A stretch of 64,000 nucleotides of DNA from Sphingomonas ginkgonis (GTDB taxonomy: Bacteria; Pseudomonadota; Alphaproteobacteria; Sphingomonadales; Sphingomonadaceae), in assembly GCF_003970925.1 (NCBI RefSeq), contig NZ_RWJF01000001.1:3071455-3135454 (forward strand), read 5' to 3'. Under the pieces are notes generated by a model. It was not told the origin of the DNA. It saw nothing but the letters and a program-made list of their open reading frames with translations, and made no database searches. Shown here one piece after another: positions 44,326 to 53,365 of the stretch. Numbering within the stretch: the stretch's first letter is position 1; each line of letters starts with the position of its first letter. The position numbers were made by a program, and so were the translations under genes.

Positions 44326-45779
44326 TTCTGGTAGTCGTCCAGCTCCTCGCCGGTCAGCCGAACGATGTGGAGCACGTTGGTCGAGCCCGAGCGCCCGAAC
44401 GGCACGCCGGCGGTAATCAGGATCCGCTCGCTTGCGCCGGCCAGCTTGTGGCGCAGCGCCATCCGCTTGGCCTTGGCGACCATCTCCTCGAAGCTCGCCA
44501 CGTCGCGGGTGTGGACCGCGTGGCTACCCCACAGCAGCCCCAACCGCCGTGCTACCTTCATGCTGGCGGTCATCACCAGCAGCGGCACCGTCGCCCGCTC
44601 GCGTGCCATCCGCCGCGCGGTCGACCCGGATGAGGTGAAGCAGGCCATCGCCGCGATCTTGATCGTGTCGACGATTCGCGCCGCCGAGTCCGAGAGCGCG
44701 TCCGCCGCGGTCGCCTCGGCCGGCGTTTCGGTGAAATGGATCCGGCCCTTGTAGATCGGGTCCTGCTCGACCGAGCGGGCGATGCGGTCCATCATCTCGA
44801 CCGACTGCAGCGGGAAGCTCCCCGCCGCGCTTTCCGCCGACAGCATGATCGCGTCGGCGCCGTCGTAGATGGCGTTGGCGACGTCGCTCACCTCGGCCCG
44901 GGTCGGGGTCGGCGAGCTGATCATCGATTCGAGCATCTGGGTCGCGACCACCACCGGCTTGCCGAGCCGGCGCGCGCTGCCGATGATTCGGTTCTGCTGC
45001 GGCGGCACGCCCTCGGGCGGAAGCTCGACCCCGAGGTCGCCGCGGGCGACCATCACCGCGTCGGTCAGCTCGAGGATCTCGTCGAGCCGGTCGAGCGCCG
45101 CGGGCTTCTCGATCTTGGCCATCAGCCCGGCCTTGTCGCCGATCAGCTCGCGCGCCTCGGCGACGTCCTCGGGGCGCTGGACGAACGACAGCGCGATCCA
45201 GTCCGCACCTTGCTCGAGCGCGAACTGAAGGTCCGACCGGTCCTTCTCGGTGAGCGCCGGGATCGGCACCAGAACGTCGGGGACGTTGACGCCCTTGGAG
45301 TTGCTGACCTGCCCGCCGACCTCGACGATCGTCTCGATATAGTCGGGTTCGGCGGTGGCAACCCGGAGGCGGATCTTGCCGTCGTCGATCAGCAGCCGGT
45401 CGCCCTCGTGGACCGCGGCGAACAGCTCGGGATGCGGCAGCTGGACGCGCTGCTCGTTGCCCGGCTCGGCCGAGGTGTCGAAGCAGAAGCGCTGTCCCGG
45501 CTCGAGCATCACCGATCCGTCGGCGAAGCGGCCGACCCGAAGCTTGGGTCCCTGCAGATCGAACAGGATGGTGGTCGGCCGGCTGAACTTCTTCTCCAGC
45601 GCTCGGATCGCCTCCACCAGCTTGGCCTTGGCCGACTGGTCGCCATGGCTCATGTTGATTCGGAACGCATCCGCGCCGGCCCGGAACAACGCCTCGATCA
45701 TCTCGGGCGTGTCGCTGGCCGGGCCGAGAGTCGCGAGAACCCTCACCTTGCGCCCGCGCGGGCCCATCGAAGCCGCCAC
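44322..45779 (-). CDS. pyk: Pyruvate kinase
   Basis: A 485-residue glycolytic enzyme converting PEP and ADP to pyruvate and ATP. Visible motifs are R-I-N-M-S-H-G (residues 39-45), the active-site M-A-K-I-E-K-P loop, M-V-A-R-G-D-L-G-V-E, and A-T-Q-M-L-E-S-M. The C-terminal domain is complete. It lies opposite nnrD and diverges from gapR. It complements the Entner-Doudoroff operon by consuming PEP from the lower half of the pathway. Confidence 0.97.
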   Translation of the reverse strand: MAASMGPRGRKVRVLATLGPASDTPEMIEALFRAGADAFRINMSHGDQSAKAKLVEAIRALEKKFSRPTTILFDLQGPKLRVGRFADGSVMLEPGQRFCFDTSAEPGNEQRVQLPHPELFAAVHEGDRLLIDDGKIRLRVATAEPDYIETIVEVGGQVSNSKGVNVPDVLVPIPALTEKDRSDLQFALEQGADWIALSFVQRPEDVAEARELIGDKAGLMAKIEKPAALDRLDEILELTDAVMVARGDLGVELPPEGVPPQQNRIIGSARRLGKPVVVATQMLESMISSPTPTRAEVSDVANAIYDGADAIMLSAESAAGSFPLQSVEMMDRIARSVEQDPIYKGRIHFTETPAEATAADALSDSAARIVDTIKIAAMACFTSSGSTARRMARERATVPLLVMTASMKVARRLGLLWGSHAVHTRDVASFEEMVAKAKRMALRHKLAGASERILITAGVPFGRSGSTNVLHIVRLTGEELDDYQN

Positions 45780-45903
45780 CTGTCACTCCTGTGTTGCGAG
45801 ACTGCCCCATAGCCGCTTGTGCCCGTGGTTCAACCGGCTTGAGCGTGGCGAAACGCTCGCCTAAGTCGCCGCCTCGCATTTTGGAACGAGCGAAGGGGAC
45901 AAC

Positions 45904-46146
45904 ATGGCGGAAGACAATGTCGCGGCCGAACAGCTGCGGCTGTTCATCGAGCGGATCGAGCGGCTCGAGGAAGAGAAGAAGGGCATCGCGGATGACGTGA
46001 AGGACGTTTACGCCGAGGCCAAGTCGAACGGATACGATGTCAAGACGATGCGCAAGATCGTCGCGCTCCGCAAGCTGGAGGCGCACGCCCGCCAGGAGGC
46101 CGACGCGCTGATGGAAACCTACCGCACCGCGCTGGGCCTCCACTAG
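45904..46146 (+). CDS. gapR: Nucleoid-associated protein GapR (DUF2312)
   Basis: An 80-residue basic/acidic coiled protein matching GapR almost motif for motif. There is an N-terminal acidic coiled helix, [14 protein letters not shown], then [15 protein letters not shown] and [11 protein letters not shown]. GapR clamps overtwisted AT-rich DNA and is needed for chromosome replication in Caulobacter. AAGGGG lies before the ATG. Followed ten bases later by a GST gene and divergent from pyk. Confidence 0.95.
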   Translation: MAEDNVAAEQLRLFIERIERLEEEKKGIADDVKDVYAEAKSNGYDVKTMRKIVALRKLEAHARQEADALMETYRTALGLH

Positions 46147-46156
46147 GCTCCGCTCC

Positions 46157-46852
46157 GTGCACGTCTACGGCAGCCTCGCTTCGCCTTTCGTCCAGCGGGT
46201 CATGATGACCGCCCGGCTGAAGGGCGTCGAGCTGGACGTGCAGCCCGCGCCGGGGGGAACCGGGAGCGAGTCGTTCAAGGCGATCAGCCCGGCCGGGCGG
46301 ATCCCGCTGCTGGTCACCGACGAGGGCGAGCACATCTGCGAATCGGCGGCGATCGCGGCCTATCTCGACGAGATCCTGCCCGGGCCGTCGCTGATGCCGG
46401 CGACGCCGCTAGCACGGGCCCGGGTCCAGGAGCTCGCCGCCATCGCCTATGGCGAGATCGCCGCGGGCGTCCGGCCGATGCTGGTGCATCTCATCTTCGT
46501 GCCGGGAGGCCCGGAGGCGGTCGTGGCCGCTGGCCGGGCCCAGGCGGCGCTCGGGTTCGCCGCGCTCGACCGGCTGCTCGCCGCACACCAGCGCTACGCC
46601 GTCGGCGACCGGATCGGCGCGGCGGACTGCGCGCTGGTTCCCGTCCTCCACCTCGCCCGGCTGGTCGGCCCGGCAGTCGGCACCGCCGACCTGCTCGATC
46701 AGGCCGGGAACGTCTCGCGCTATCTCGCGACTATCGGCGACGAGCCTCAAGCGGCGCGGGTGATGCGCGAGATGGACGAGCATTTCGCCGCGGTGATCGA
46801 ACGGGTCCGCGCGATCGCGGCGGCGAGCCCCGCGGCCGAACGCCCGGCCTGA
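46157..46852 (+). CDS. Glutathione S-transferase family protein
   Basis: A 231-residue two-domain GST. The N-terminal thioredoxin-like half (residues 1-80) contains Y-G-S-L-A-S-P-F-V-Q-R-V, a G-R-I-P-L-L glutathione-binding cis-Pro loop and E-S-A-A-I-A-A-Y-L-D. The C-terminal half is all-helical. Ser5 or Ser8 is the likely thiol-activating residue. The GTG start at 46157 lies ten bases after the gapR stop. Class and substrate cannot be decided. Confidence 0.87.
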   Translation: MHVYGSLASPFVQRVMMTARLKGVELDVQPAPGGTGSESFKAISPAGRIPLLVTDEGEHICESAAIAAYLDEILPGPSLMPATPLARARVQELAAIAYGEIAAGVRPMLVHLIFVPGGPEAVVAAGRAQAALGFAALDRLLAAHQRYAVGDRIGAADCALVPVLHLARLVGPAVGTADLLDQAGNVSRYLATIGDEPQAARVMREMDEHFAAVIERVRAIAAASPAAERPA

Positions 46853-46853
46853 G

Positions 46854-48119
46854 CTAGCGCCGGCGCGGCCGGCGACCCCAGGTATAGCTGGTCCCGACCT
46901 GGCTGCTGACCGGCTCGCCGTCGGCATTCAGCGCCGGGTTGAACCGCAGCCGGTCCTCGACCAACTGGCAGGTCAGCGAGTCGAGCCCGCGATCCCCGCT
47001 GCCCTCGGTCGGGCGGCAATTGCTCACCCGCCCGTTGGGCTGCACCGTGAACAACACCCGCACCGTGCCGGCGTAGCGCCCGCGCGGATTGTCGCTGTCG
47101 ACGAGGCCGCCGCCGGCGTAGCGAGCGGCGCGGCTGCGATCGACCCGCGCCGGGGGCGGAGGCGGCGGCTCGGCGGCGGGCGCGGGTGCAGGCGAAGGCG
47201 ACTCGGCGGCGGGAGCGTTGTCCGACGCCACCTGCTGATCCCGCCCGCGATCCGGCGCGGCTTGGCTGGTCGGCGGCGGCGGCCGAAGCGCGGGGATGCT
47301 CGCCTCGGCGGTCCGCTGCGGTTCGCGCGCGCGACCTTCCGCGGTGCGGTTTGCGGCGTCGGTCGTCGTGTCGCGCGGTGGGGTAACCTCGCTGGGCGGA
47401 GCGGCGACGATGCTGCCCTCGCCGCCGCCCTGCTGCGACGCGATCTCCGGCGCACTTGCGTTGGCTGCCGGCGCACTGCCCGGCGGGGCGCTCGCGACCG
47501 GCCCGGGCAGCGCCGGCTGTCCGGTGGCCGGGGCGGAACGGGCGCGGTCGTTGGCGGCGACCTGCCGGCCCCGCTGGTCCGACCGCGGCAACAGGATATA
47601 GGCGGCGAGCAGCGAGGCGAGCAGCACCAGCACCGCCGCGATCGCGACCGGCACCCACGGCCGCCGTCCGTCCGTTTCGACCGGCTCCTCCACGACGGGA
47701 GCGGTCGCAGCCGTTGCCGGGGTCGCAGCAGCCGCCGCCGCGGCCTCGCGCCGCTCGGCCCGCAATGGCCGCTCGGCCGGCGCTTCCCGGGCGAGCGGTT
47801 GGGCGGTCGGAGTCGCCATCATGTCCTGCCGCTCGCCCGGCATCACGTCGGCGGGGATGGCGGCCCCCGGCGCCGCCGCGGCGAGCGCGCCGAGGCCGAT
47901 CGACTCGTCGTAGGCGCGGCGCCGCACCGGATCGCCGAGCGTCGCATAGGCGATGTTGATCCGGCGCGCGCGGCCGACCCGTTCGGGATCGCTGAACCCC
48001 GGGCGGTCGCGGTGACGCTGGAAGAGGTGGAGGAAAGCGCTCCGAATCTCCTCCGTCGTCGCGCCCGGACTCACGCCTAGCGTCTGGTAATGATTCTCGC
48101 TGTCGTTCGGTCCGGTCAC
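46854..48119 (-). CDS. Membrane-anchored J-domain/TonB-like hybrid protein
   Basis: A 421-residue protein with an unusual domain order. Residues 9-75 form a J-like domain (Y-Q-T-L-G-V at 11-16, A-Y-A-T-L-G-D-P near 57), but the HPD tripeptide is replaced: H-R-D-R-P at 36-40. A single transmembrane helix lies at about 155-178, followed by a long Pro/Ala/Ser-rich periplasmic spacer (about 180-335). A TonB C-terminal domain follows at about 340-421, with G-T-V-R-V-L-F-T-V-Q-P-N-G-R-V and R-F-N-P-A-L. The cytosolic side may bind a partner and the periplasmic end an envelope protein. Convergent with the GST gene. Confidence 0.8.
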   Translation of the reverse strand: MTGPNDSENHYQTLGVSPGATTEEIRSAFLHLFQRHRDRPGFSDPERVGRARRINIAYATLGDPVRRRAYDESIGLGALAAAAPGAAIPADVMPGERQDMMATPTAQPLAREAPAERPLRAERREAAAAAAATPATAATAPVVEEPVETDGRRPWVPVAIAAVLVLLASLLAAYILLPRSDQRGRQVAANDRARSAPATGQPALPGPVASAPPGSAPAANASAPEIASQQGGGEGSIVAAPPSEVTPPRDTTTDAANRTAEGRAREPQRTAEASIPALRPPPPTSQAAPDRGRDQQVASDNAPAAESPSPAPAPAAEPPPPPPARVDRSRAARYAGGGLVDSDNPRGRYAGTVRVLFTVQPNGRVSNCRPTEGSGDRGLDSLTCQLVEDRLRFNPALNADGEPVSSQVGTSYTWGRRPRRR

Positions 48120-48202
48120 GGTCGGGCGCTCCGAAACAATCCCATGTCTGCCGGCTTCAACGCGTCATCGGCCAACAGGTTGTCGCCGCTCGCTGGCGGC
48201 GC

Positions 48203-49633
48203 TCAGCTTCGGCCGTAAACGTCGCTGACCCGCACGATGTCGTCCTCGCCGAGATAGGCCCCGCACTGCACCTCGACCAGTTCGAGCGGGATCTTGCCCG
48301 GATTGGCGAGCCGGTGGGTGCAGCCGACCGGGATGTAGGTCGACTGGTTCTCGTGGAGCAGCCGGACCTCGTCGCCGATCGTCACCTCCGCCGTCCCGCG
48401 CACCACGATCCAGTGCTCCGAGCGATGATGATGCATCTGCAGCGACAGCCGGCCGCCCGGGTCGACGACGATCCGCTTGACCTGGAAGCGCGGGCCCCGC
48501 TCGACCGTCTCGTAGCTGCCCCACGGACGCACCATCCGCGACGGCTCGACGGCGATCGAGTTGCGTTCGCGCTCCAACCGCTCGACCACCTGCTTGACCT
48601 CCACCGCCCGCTCCAGCGGAGCGACGAACACCGCGTCGCGGACCGCGATCACGGCGAGGTTCTCGACCCCGACGGTGGCGATCGCCGGCGCGCCGGGATG
48701 GCTCTCGAGCAGCGAGGAGGACGTATCGATCGCGACGACCTCGCCCTTGATCGCATTGTCCGCGCCGTCCTTGGCGGAGATCCGCCACAGCGCCTCCCAC
48801 GAGCCGACGTCGGACCAGCCGATGTCGATCGGGACGACGAAGCCATGGTCGGTCCGCTCCATGATCCCATAGTCGAGCGAGATCTTCTCGGTGCCGGCGA
48901 AGGCGGTCGCCTCGGGGCGGACAAAACTTCCGTCCTGCTGGCTCGCCTCGAGCGCGCGCCGAATTGCCTCCAGCGTCTCCGGCATCCACCGCTCGACCTC
49001 GGCGAGGAAGCTGTCGGCGCGGAACAGGAAGATACCCGCATTCCACAGGTAGTTGCCCTGCTCGAGATAGGCGGCGGCGGTGTCCCGGTCGGGCTTCTCG
49101 ACGAAGCGGCGGATCGGCTTGGCCGCGGCGCCATCGCCGTTGCCGGCCTCATACTCGATATAGCCATATTGCGTGTTGGCGTCGCTCGGCCGTGCCCCGA
49201 AGGTGACGATCCCGCCGTCGCGGGCATAGGGGATCGCCGCCTCGACCGCCGCTCGGAAGCCGTCGGCGTCCTCGATCACATGGTCGGACGGAAGCAGCAG
49301 GAGCAGCTCGGCCGGGTCGTCGCGCCCGGCAAAGGCGGCGGCAAGGGTCGCCGCCGGCGCGGTGTTGCGGCCCTCGGGCTCGAGCAGGATGGCGGCGACC
49401 GCGACGCCCGCCTTCTCGAGCTGCTTGCGGACGAAGAAACGATGCTCCTCGCTCGCCACCACGATCGGGTCGGCGAAGCCGCTGCCGCGCACCCGCTCGG
49501 CGGTCGCGCACAGCATCGACGTCTCCGACCCGATCGGCAGCAGCTGCTTGGGGAAGCTGGCGCGCGATACCGGCCAGAGCCGTGTGCCCGATCCCCCCGA
49601 GAGGATGACCGGGCGCACCTGGTTGCTGGTCAT
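48203..49633 (-). CDS. manC: Mannose-1-phosphate guanylyltransferase / mannose-6-phosphate isomerase
   Basis: A 476-residue bifunctional type II enzyme making GDP-mannose. The N-terminal nucleotidyltransferase has the signature L-S-G-G-S-G-T-R-L-W-P-V-S-R at residues 13-26 and F-V-E-K-P-D near 163. The C-terminal cupin carries the isomerase motif R-P-W-G-S-Y, Q-M-H-H-H-R-S-E-H-W and P-V-G-C-T-H. It supplies the mannose donor for the GumH-like transferase in this EPS locus. It starts 14 bases after the export lipoprotein stop on the same strand, so the flippase-to-manC run is one unit. Confidence 0.96.
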   Translation of the reverse strand: MTSNQVRPVILSGGSGTRLWPVSRASFPKQLLPIGSETSMLCATAERVRGSGFADPIVVASEEHRFFVRKQLEKAGVAVAAILLEPEGRNTAPAATLAAAFAGRDDPAELLLLLPSDHVIEDADGFRAAVEAAIPYARDGGIVTFGARPSDANTQYGYIEYEAGNGDGAAAKPIRRFVEKPDRDTAAAYLEQGNYLWNAGIFLFRADSFLAEVERWMPETLEAIRRALEASQQDGSFVRPEATAFAGTEKISLDYGIMERTDHGFVVPIDIGWSDVGSWEALWRISAKDGADNAIKGEVVAIDTSSSLLESHPGAPAIATVGVENLAVIAVRDAVFVAPLERAVEVKQVVERLERERNSIAVEPSRMVRPWGSYETVERGPRFQVKRIVVDPGGRLSLQMHHHRSEHWIVVRGTAEVTIGDEVRLLHENQSTYIPVGCTHRLANPGKIPLELVEVQCGAYLGEDDIVRVSDVYGRS

Positions 49634-49647
49634 GTCGGGTCCCGACG

Positions 49648-50355
49648 CTAGATCGGGAAACGGACGAAATTGCCGAGCAGCGGGACCGACCCAAGGTCGC
49701 GCAGGAAGCGCCGGGTGGCGTTCTCGCCGACCACGACGATGTCGTTGCCGTAGACCAGCGGGTCCGGCATCTGCCCGGCGCGGATCCGCTTGAGGCTGAA
49801 CAGCGCCGCCATCTTCTGGTTGTTGACGTTGCGGAACACGACCACATTGTCGAGGTTGGCGAGGTCGGACGAGCCCTTGGCCGCCGCGATCGCCTGCTGC
49901 AGCGTCATCCGCCCGAGCACCGGATAGGTGCCGGGCTCGCGCACCGCGCCGTCGACGGTGATGCTCTGCCCCACCGCCTTGGTGATGTTGACCGTGACCT
50001 GCGGGTCCTTGATGTAGCGGCCGCGCAGCTGGGTGGTGACGATGTCGCGCACCTCGCCGGGGGTCTTGCCGCCGACCGCGACGGTGCCGACCAGCGGCAG
50101 CGACAGGTTGCCGGCCGCGTCGACCTCGCCCTCGCGCTTGAGCTCGGGCGCGCCGAACACCTCGACGCTGAGCTGGTCGCGCGGGCCGATCCGGTAATTG
50201 GAGAAATCGACCGTGCTGATGGTCGCGTCCGGCGCGGGGAGCGCCTGGGAAACGGTCACGGCACTGCTGCCGCTCCCGAGCGTGGGGCTCCCGGCGCAGC
50301 CCGACAGGAGGACAGCTGCGGCGACAAGCGGCAGCGCTGCGGAATGATGTTTCAT
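49648..50355 (-). CDS. Polysaccharide export lipoprotein, Wza/GumB type
   Basis: A 235-residue outer-membrane polysaccharide export protein. Signal peptide with lipobox L-L-S-G-C (Cys20). The poly_export domain (about 55-130) begins Y-R-I-G-P-R-D-Q-L-S-V-E-V-F and is followed by one SLBB domain (about 135-210) with V-D-G-A-V-R-E-P-G-T-Y-P. It is shorter than Wza (about 380) and near GumB length, lacking the C-terminal membrane helix. It would form the periplasmic/outer-membrane channel together with the GumC-like protein at 56.8 kb. Confidence 0.93.
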   Translation of the reverse strand: MKHHSAALPLVAAAVLLSGCAGSPTLGSGSSAVTVSQALPAPDATISTVDFSNYRIGPRDQLSVEVFGAPELKREGEVDAAGNLSLPLVGTVAVGGKTPGEVRDIVTTQLRGRYIKDPQVTVNITKAVGQSITVDGAVREPGTYPVLGRMTLQQAIAAAKGSSDLANLDNVVVFRNVNNQKMAALFSLKRIRAGQMPDPLVYGNDIVVVGENATRRFLRDLGSVPLLGNFVRFPI

Positions 50356-50461
50356 GGCGACCCGCCCTATTGATCTGGAGGCCTTGAAGGCCGGTTTAAC
50401 GAACGTCCCTCGCCTGACAGCGTTCCATGTCCGCAACGGTGTCCGCCCCGTCACGGGACAG

Positions 50462-51979
50462 TCAGGCGGAGGGCGGAGTCGACAGACCCGGCTTGCGGAA
50501 CCGTCGCAACATGTTGCCCACGGCCGTGAAGATCTCCCGTAGAAATTCACGTCCGGCATGATTGATCATCAGGATAGGAATGGTGACCAGATAAAGTAGA
50601 ATGCCTGTCGTCACCGTGAACAACAGCGGGCTTGTTTCGTCCAGTTGCGTCAGCAGCAGCCCGCGCGTCAGGACGAAACAGACGATCGCCGCCAGGACGA
50701 AGGGCAGCGTCGTTGCCGTGGCGTCCTTGAACCGGATCGGACCTTCGCTGGTCGCGTACCAGACCATCAGCGGCGTGCGGATGCCCTCGCTGATCGCGTA
50801 GGCCATCGCTACCCCGACCGCGCCCCAGCGGATCCCGATCAGGAAGGCGACCACCGTGTAGATGCTCGACACCACGCTCGAGACCAGCGCCGCGCGCGGG
50901 CGGTTCTGGCTGACGAACATCATCGCGATCGGCCCGGTGACGAGCTGGAACAGCCCGGTCAGCGCCAGCCAGGCGAAGATCGGCGCGCCGGTGATCCACT
51001 TGGGTCCCATCACCAGCCCGACGACGATGGTGGTCGCCGACGCGAGCAGGGTCAGCCCGGGAACGGTCAGCAGCAGCGACAGCTGATAGGAGAGCAAATA
51101 CTGGCGGCGGTAGCGCTCCGGCTCGTCGCGGGTGCGGCTGAGAATCGGCACCATCAGCCGGAACAGCGGCATGTGGACGAACAGCACCGGCATCAGCACG
51201 ACCTTGTAGGCCCGCTCGTAGAAGCCGAGCGCGGTCGCGCCCCACACCCGCCCGATCAGGATATTGTCGAGGTTGCGCGAGAAGTAGCCGGCGATGTTCG
51301 ACAGGGTCATGTGGCCGCCGAAGCGGACCAGGTCCATCACCTTGTGGAGCGGCGCGCGGACGGTCGGCCGCCATCCGGCGAGCGCCCAGGCGAAGACGCA
51401 CTCGGTCGCCGAGGCGCCGAAGCTCAGCAGGAAGATCGACCAGTAGGAACCGGTCAGCCATGCCACCCCGCACGCCAGCAGCGTCCCGACCAGCAGCGAC
51501 AGCGCGTCGCTGATCGCCAGCGTGGTGAAGCGGAGATTGCGGTTGAGGATGGTGCGCGGCTGGACCGCCAGCGCGGCGAGCAGCAGCAGCGTGCCGGAAG
51601 CCGCGGTCAGCGCCTGGACCCGAGGCTCGTGGTAGAAGTCGGCGACGAACGGCGACACCGCCAGGAACAGGAGCGCGAGCACGATCCCGACCGCGGCGTT
51701 GAGCCAGAACATGGTCGCCAGCTCGGGCTCGCTGATCTCGCTGCGCTGCAGCACCGCCGAACCCAGCCCGGCATCCTGCAGCACCTGCGCGAAGGCGATG
51801 ATCGGGAAGACCATCGCCATGATCCCGAAGTCCGCCGGCGTCAGCAGCCGGGCGAGGACGATGATCGCGGCGACTTGGAGCGACGCCTTGGTCAGCGTCC
51901 CAAGTCCCGTCACCGCGGCGCCGCCGAGCGCGGCCCGGCGATAGTTGACCGGCGCCGCCGGTGTCCCTCCGTCGCTCAC
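50462..51979 (-). CDS. Polysaccharide flippase, Wzx/GumJ type (MOP superfamily)
   Basis: A 505-residue protein with about twelve to fourteen hydrophobic helices. The N-terminal half has L-T-P-A-D-F-G-I-M-A-M and G-L-G-S-A-V-L-Q-R, typical of lipopolysaccharide-biosynthesis flippases of the polysaccharide-transport family. It should flip the polyprenyl-linked repeat across the inner membrane. The start is a GTG at 51979, four bases after the stop of the GumK-like gene; the frame is open farther upstream but is only antisense-like sequence. A 106-base gap separates it from the export lipoprotein gene. Confidence 0.9.
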   Translation of the reverse strand: MSDGGTPAAPVNYRRAALGGAAVTGLGTLTKASLQVAAIIVLARLLTPADFGIMAMVFPIIAFAQVLQDAGLGSAVLQRSEISEPELATMFWLNAAVGIVLALLFLAVSPFVADFYHEPRVQALTAASGTLLLLAALAVQPRTILNRNLRFTTLAISDALSLLVGTLLACGVAWLTGSYWSIFLLSFGASATECVFAWALAGWRPTVRAPLHKVMDLVRFGGHMTLSNIAGYFSRNLDNILIGRVWGATALGFYERAYKVVLMPVLFVHMPLFRLMVPILSRTRDEPERYRRQYLLSYQLSLLLTVPGLTLLASATTIVVGLVMGPKWITGAPIFAWLALTGLFQLVTGPIAMMFVSQNRPRAALVSSVVSSIYTVVAFLIGIRWGAVGVAMAYAISEGIRTPLMVWYATSEGPIRFKDATATTLPFVLAAIVCFVLTRGLLLTQLDETSPLLFTVTTGILLYLVTIPILMINHAGREFLREIFTAVGNMLRRFRKPGLSTPPSA

Positions 51980-51983
51980 CGGC

Positions 51984-53198
51984 TCAGCGCCCGGCTGCGG
52001 GGAAGAGCCGGGCGACCTTCTCGTCCCAGCTGAGGATCCCGTCCTGGTCGATCCGCGCGCGGTCGAAGCGAGTCGCCCGCTCGAAGGCGGCGACGATGCT
52101 CTCCGGGTTGCCCGGCGTATAGGCGCAGACATGGTCGCGCCCGGCGGCGGCGAAGGCGGGCGCCACGATCGGCAATTGCATATAGCTGTACTGGATCATC
52201 TTCATGCTGGACTGGCTGATGTAGTCGGCGTCGCGCTCGTCGAGATAGGGCGCGAGCCCGATGTCGGCGTGGCGGATGTAGCCGGCGATCTCGTCGAACG
52301 GCCGCTCGCCATGGGCGACGACGTTGGGCAGCGCCGACCCGGTCCTCGCCTTGCGCCCGAAGAGGTGGAAGGTCCAGTCGGGGAAGGCGCGGGCCATCGT
52401 CTCGACCGCGTCCGCGTCGAACAGCATGTCGCCGACGCAGACGGCGTTGCGGGAGCCGGCGAACGGCGACGGCGCGTCCACCGCGGCGAAGGCCTCCTTG
52501 GACAGGCCGTGGGGAAGGTAGACGACCTGCTGGTGCGGCACCTCGCTGCGCAGCGCCTCGGCGACGACATGGACGAGGTCGATGTCGCCGGCATGGTCGC
52601 GCAAAATCCCGCCGAGCCGCGGGTGCGCGCCGATCGTCTCCAGCCGGTCGGCAGCGTGGTAGATGATCCGTGCCTGCGGGGCGAGCCGGCGCAGCCTGGG
52701 CAGCAGGAACAGCGCCGCCCCGCTCTCGACCAGGATGTCGCTGTAGCCGGTCAGCCGGGCACGCACCGCCGGCGGGATCGCGGCGCCCTGCTCGATCCCC
52801 GCCGACCAGCGGTTGAGCATCGGCGAGCGGGTCCGCGCGGCATGGACCAGCCGGAACCAGATATATTCCTCCTGAAGCGGCCCGATCCGGTTCCAGCGAT
52901 TCCACCGGCGCGTCCGCGCGAACCCCCACCGATCGTCCCTTGCCAGCTTGCTGAGGAGGCTGAGCCGAACCGAGAGGAAGTCGACAGGAACGCCGCGGCG
53001 GACCAGCGCGTCGGCCATGAAGTGGAGGTCGACTCGCCGCGGCTGGGTCGCGAAATGCTGCCCAGTGACAATCAGCAAGCGCGGCGGCGGAGTCGAGCGG
53101 AGGCTGGTGGCCGCCGCTCCGGCGTTCGTCTCCCTCACCCGCGGACGCCCGTCGGGGCAGCCGGAAACCCCGGCTCGCGCGCGTTCAAAACGTCCCAC
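51984..53198 (-). CDS. gumK: GumK-like glucuronosyltransferase (GT70 family)
   Basis: A protein of up to 404 residues that closely follows the GumK pattern. It has L-I-V-T-G-Q-H-F near residue 42, D-L-H-F-M-A-D-A-L, V-E-S-G-A-A-L-F-L-L in the first GT-B domain, V-G-D-M-L-F-D-A-D at the domain junction, and S-S-M-K-M-I-Q-Y and Y-T-P-G-N-P-E-S in the second. GumK adds glucuronic acid to a lipid-linked mannose in xanthan synthesis. The N-terminus is uncertain: GTG 53198 gives the full frame, while GTG 53138 removes 20 residues that lack family features. It is divergent from the GT4-GT26 gene. Confidence 0.87.
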   Translation of the reverse strand: MGRFERARAGVSGCPDGRPRVRETNAGAAATSLRSTPPPRLLIVTGQHFATQPRRVDLHFMADALVRRGVPVDFLSVRLSLLSKLARDDRWGFARTRRWNRWNRIGPLQEEYIWFRLVHAARTRSPMLNRWSAGIEQGAAIPPAVRARLTGYSDILVESGAALFLLPRLRRLAPQARIIYHAADRLETIGAHPRLGGILRDHAGDIDLVHVVAEALRSEVPHQQVVYLPHGLSKEAFAAVDAPSPFAGSRNAVCVGDMLFDADAVETMARAFPDWTFHLFGRKARTGSALPNVVAHGERPFDEIAGYIRHADIGLAPYLDERDADYISQSSMKMIQYSYMQLPIVAPAFAAAGRDHVCAYTPGNPESIVAAFERATRFDRARIDQDGILSWDEKVARLFPAAGR

Positions 53199-53365
53199 CG
53201 ATCATGCGCCGGCAACTGCCTTCTCCCCGCGAGAGCGCAACCGCTCCGAACGCACTGTCCCGAAATTGTGCACTGCAGAATAAATCGATCAACGTCCCGA
53301 AACCGTTTCGGTTTCGAAGCGTATTGTTCAGGTTAGGGGCATCAAGCACAACTTATCTGGCCGCG

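Noticed and set aside
46854..48119. Active DnaJ-type co-chaperone
   Set aside because: The HPD motif is absent, so ordinary Hsp70 stimulation is unlikely; annotated as a J-like/TonB hybrid instead.
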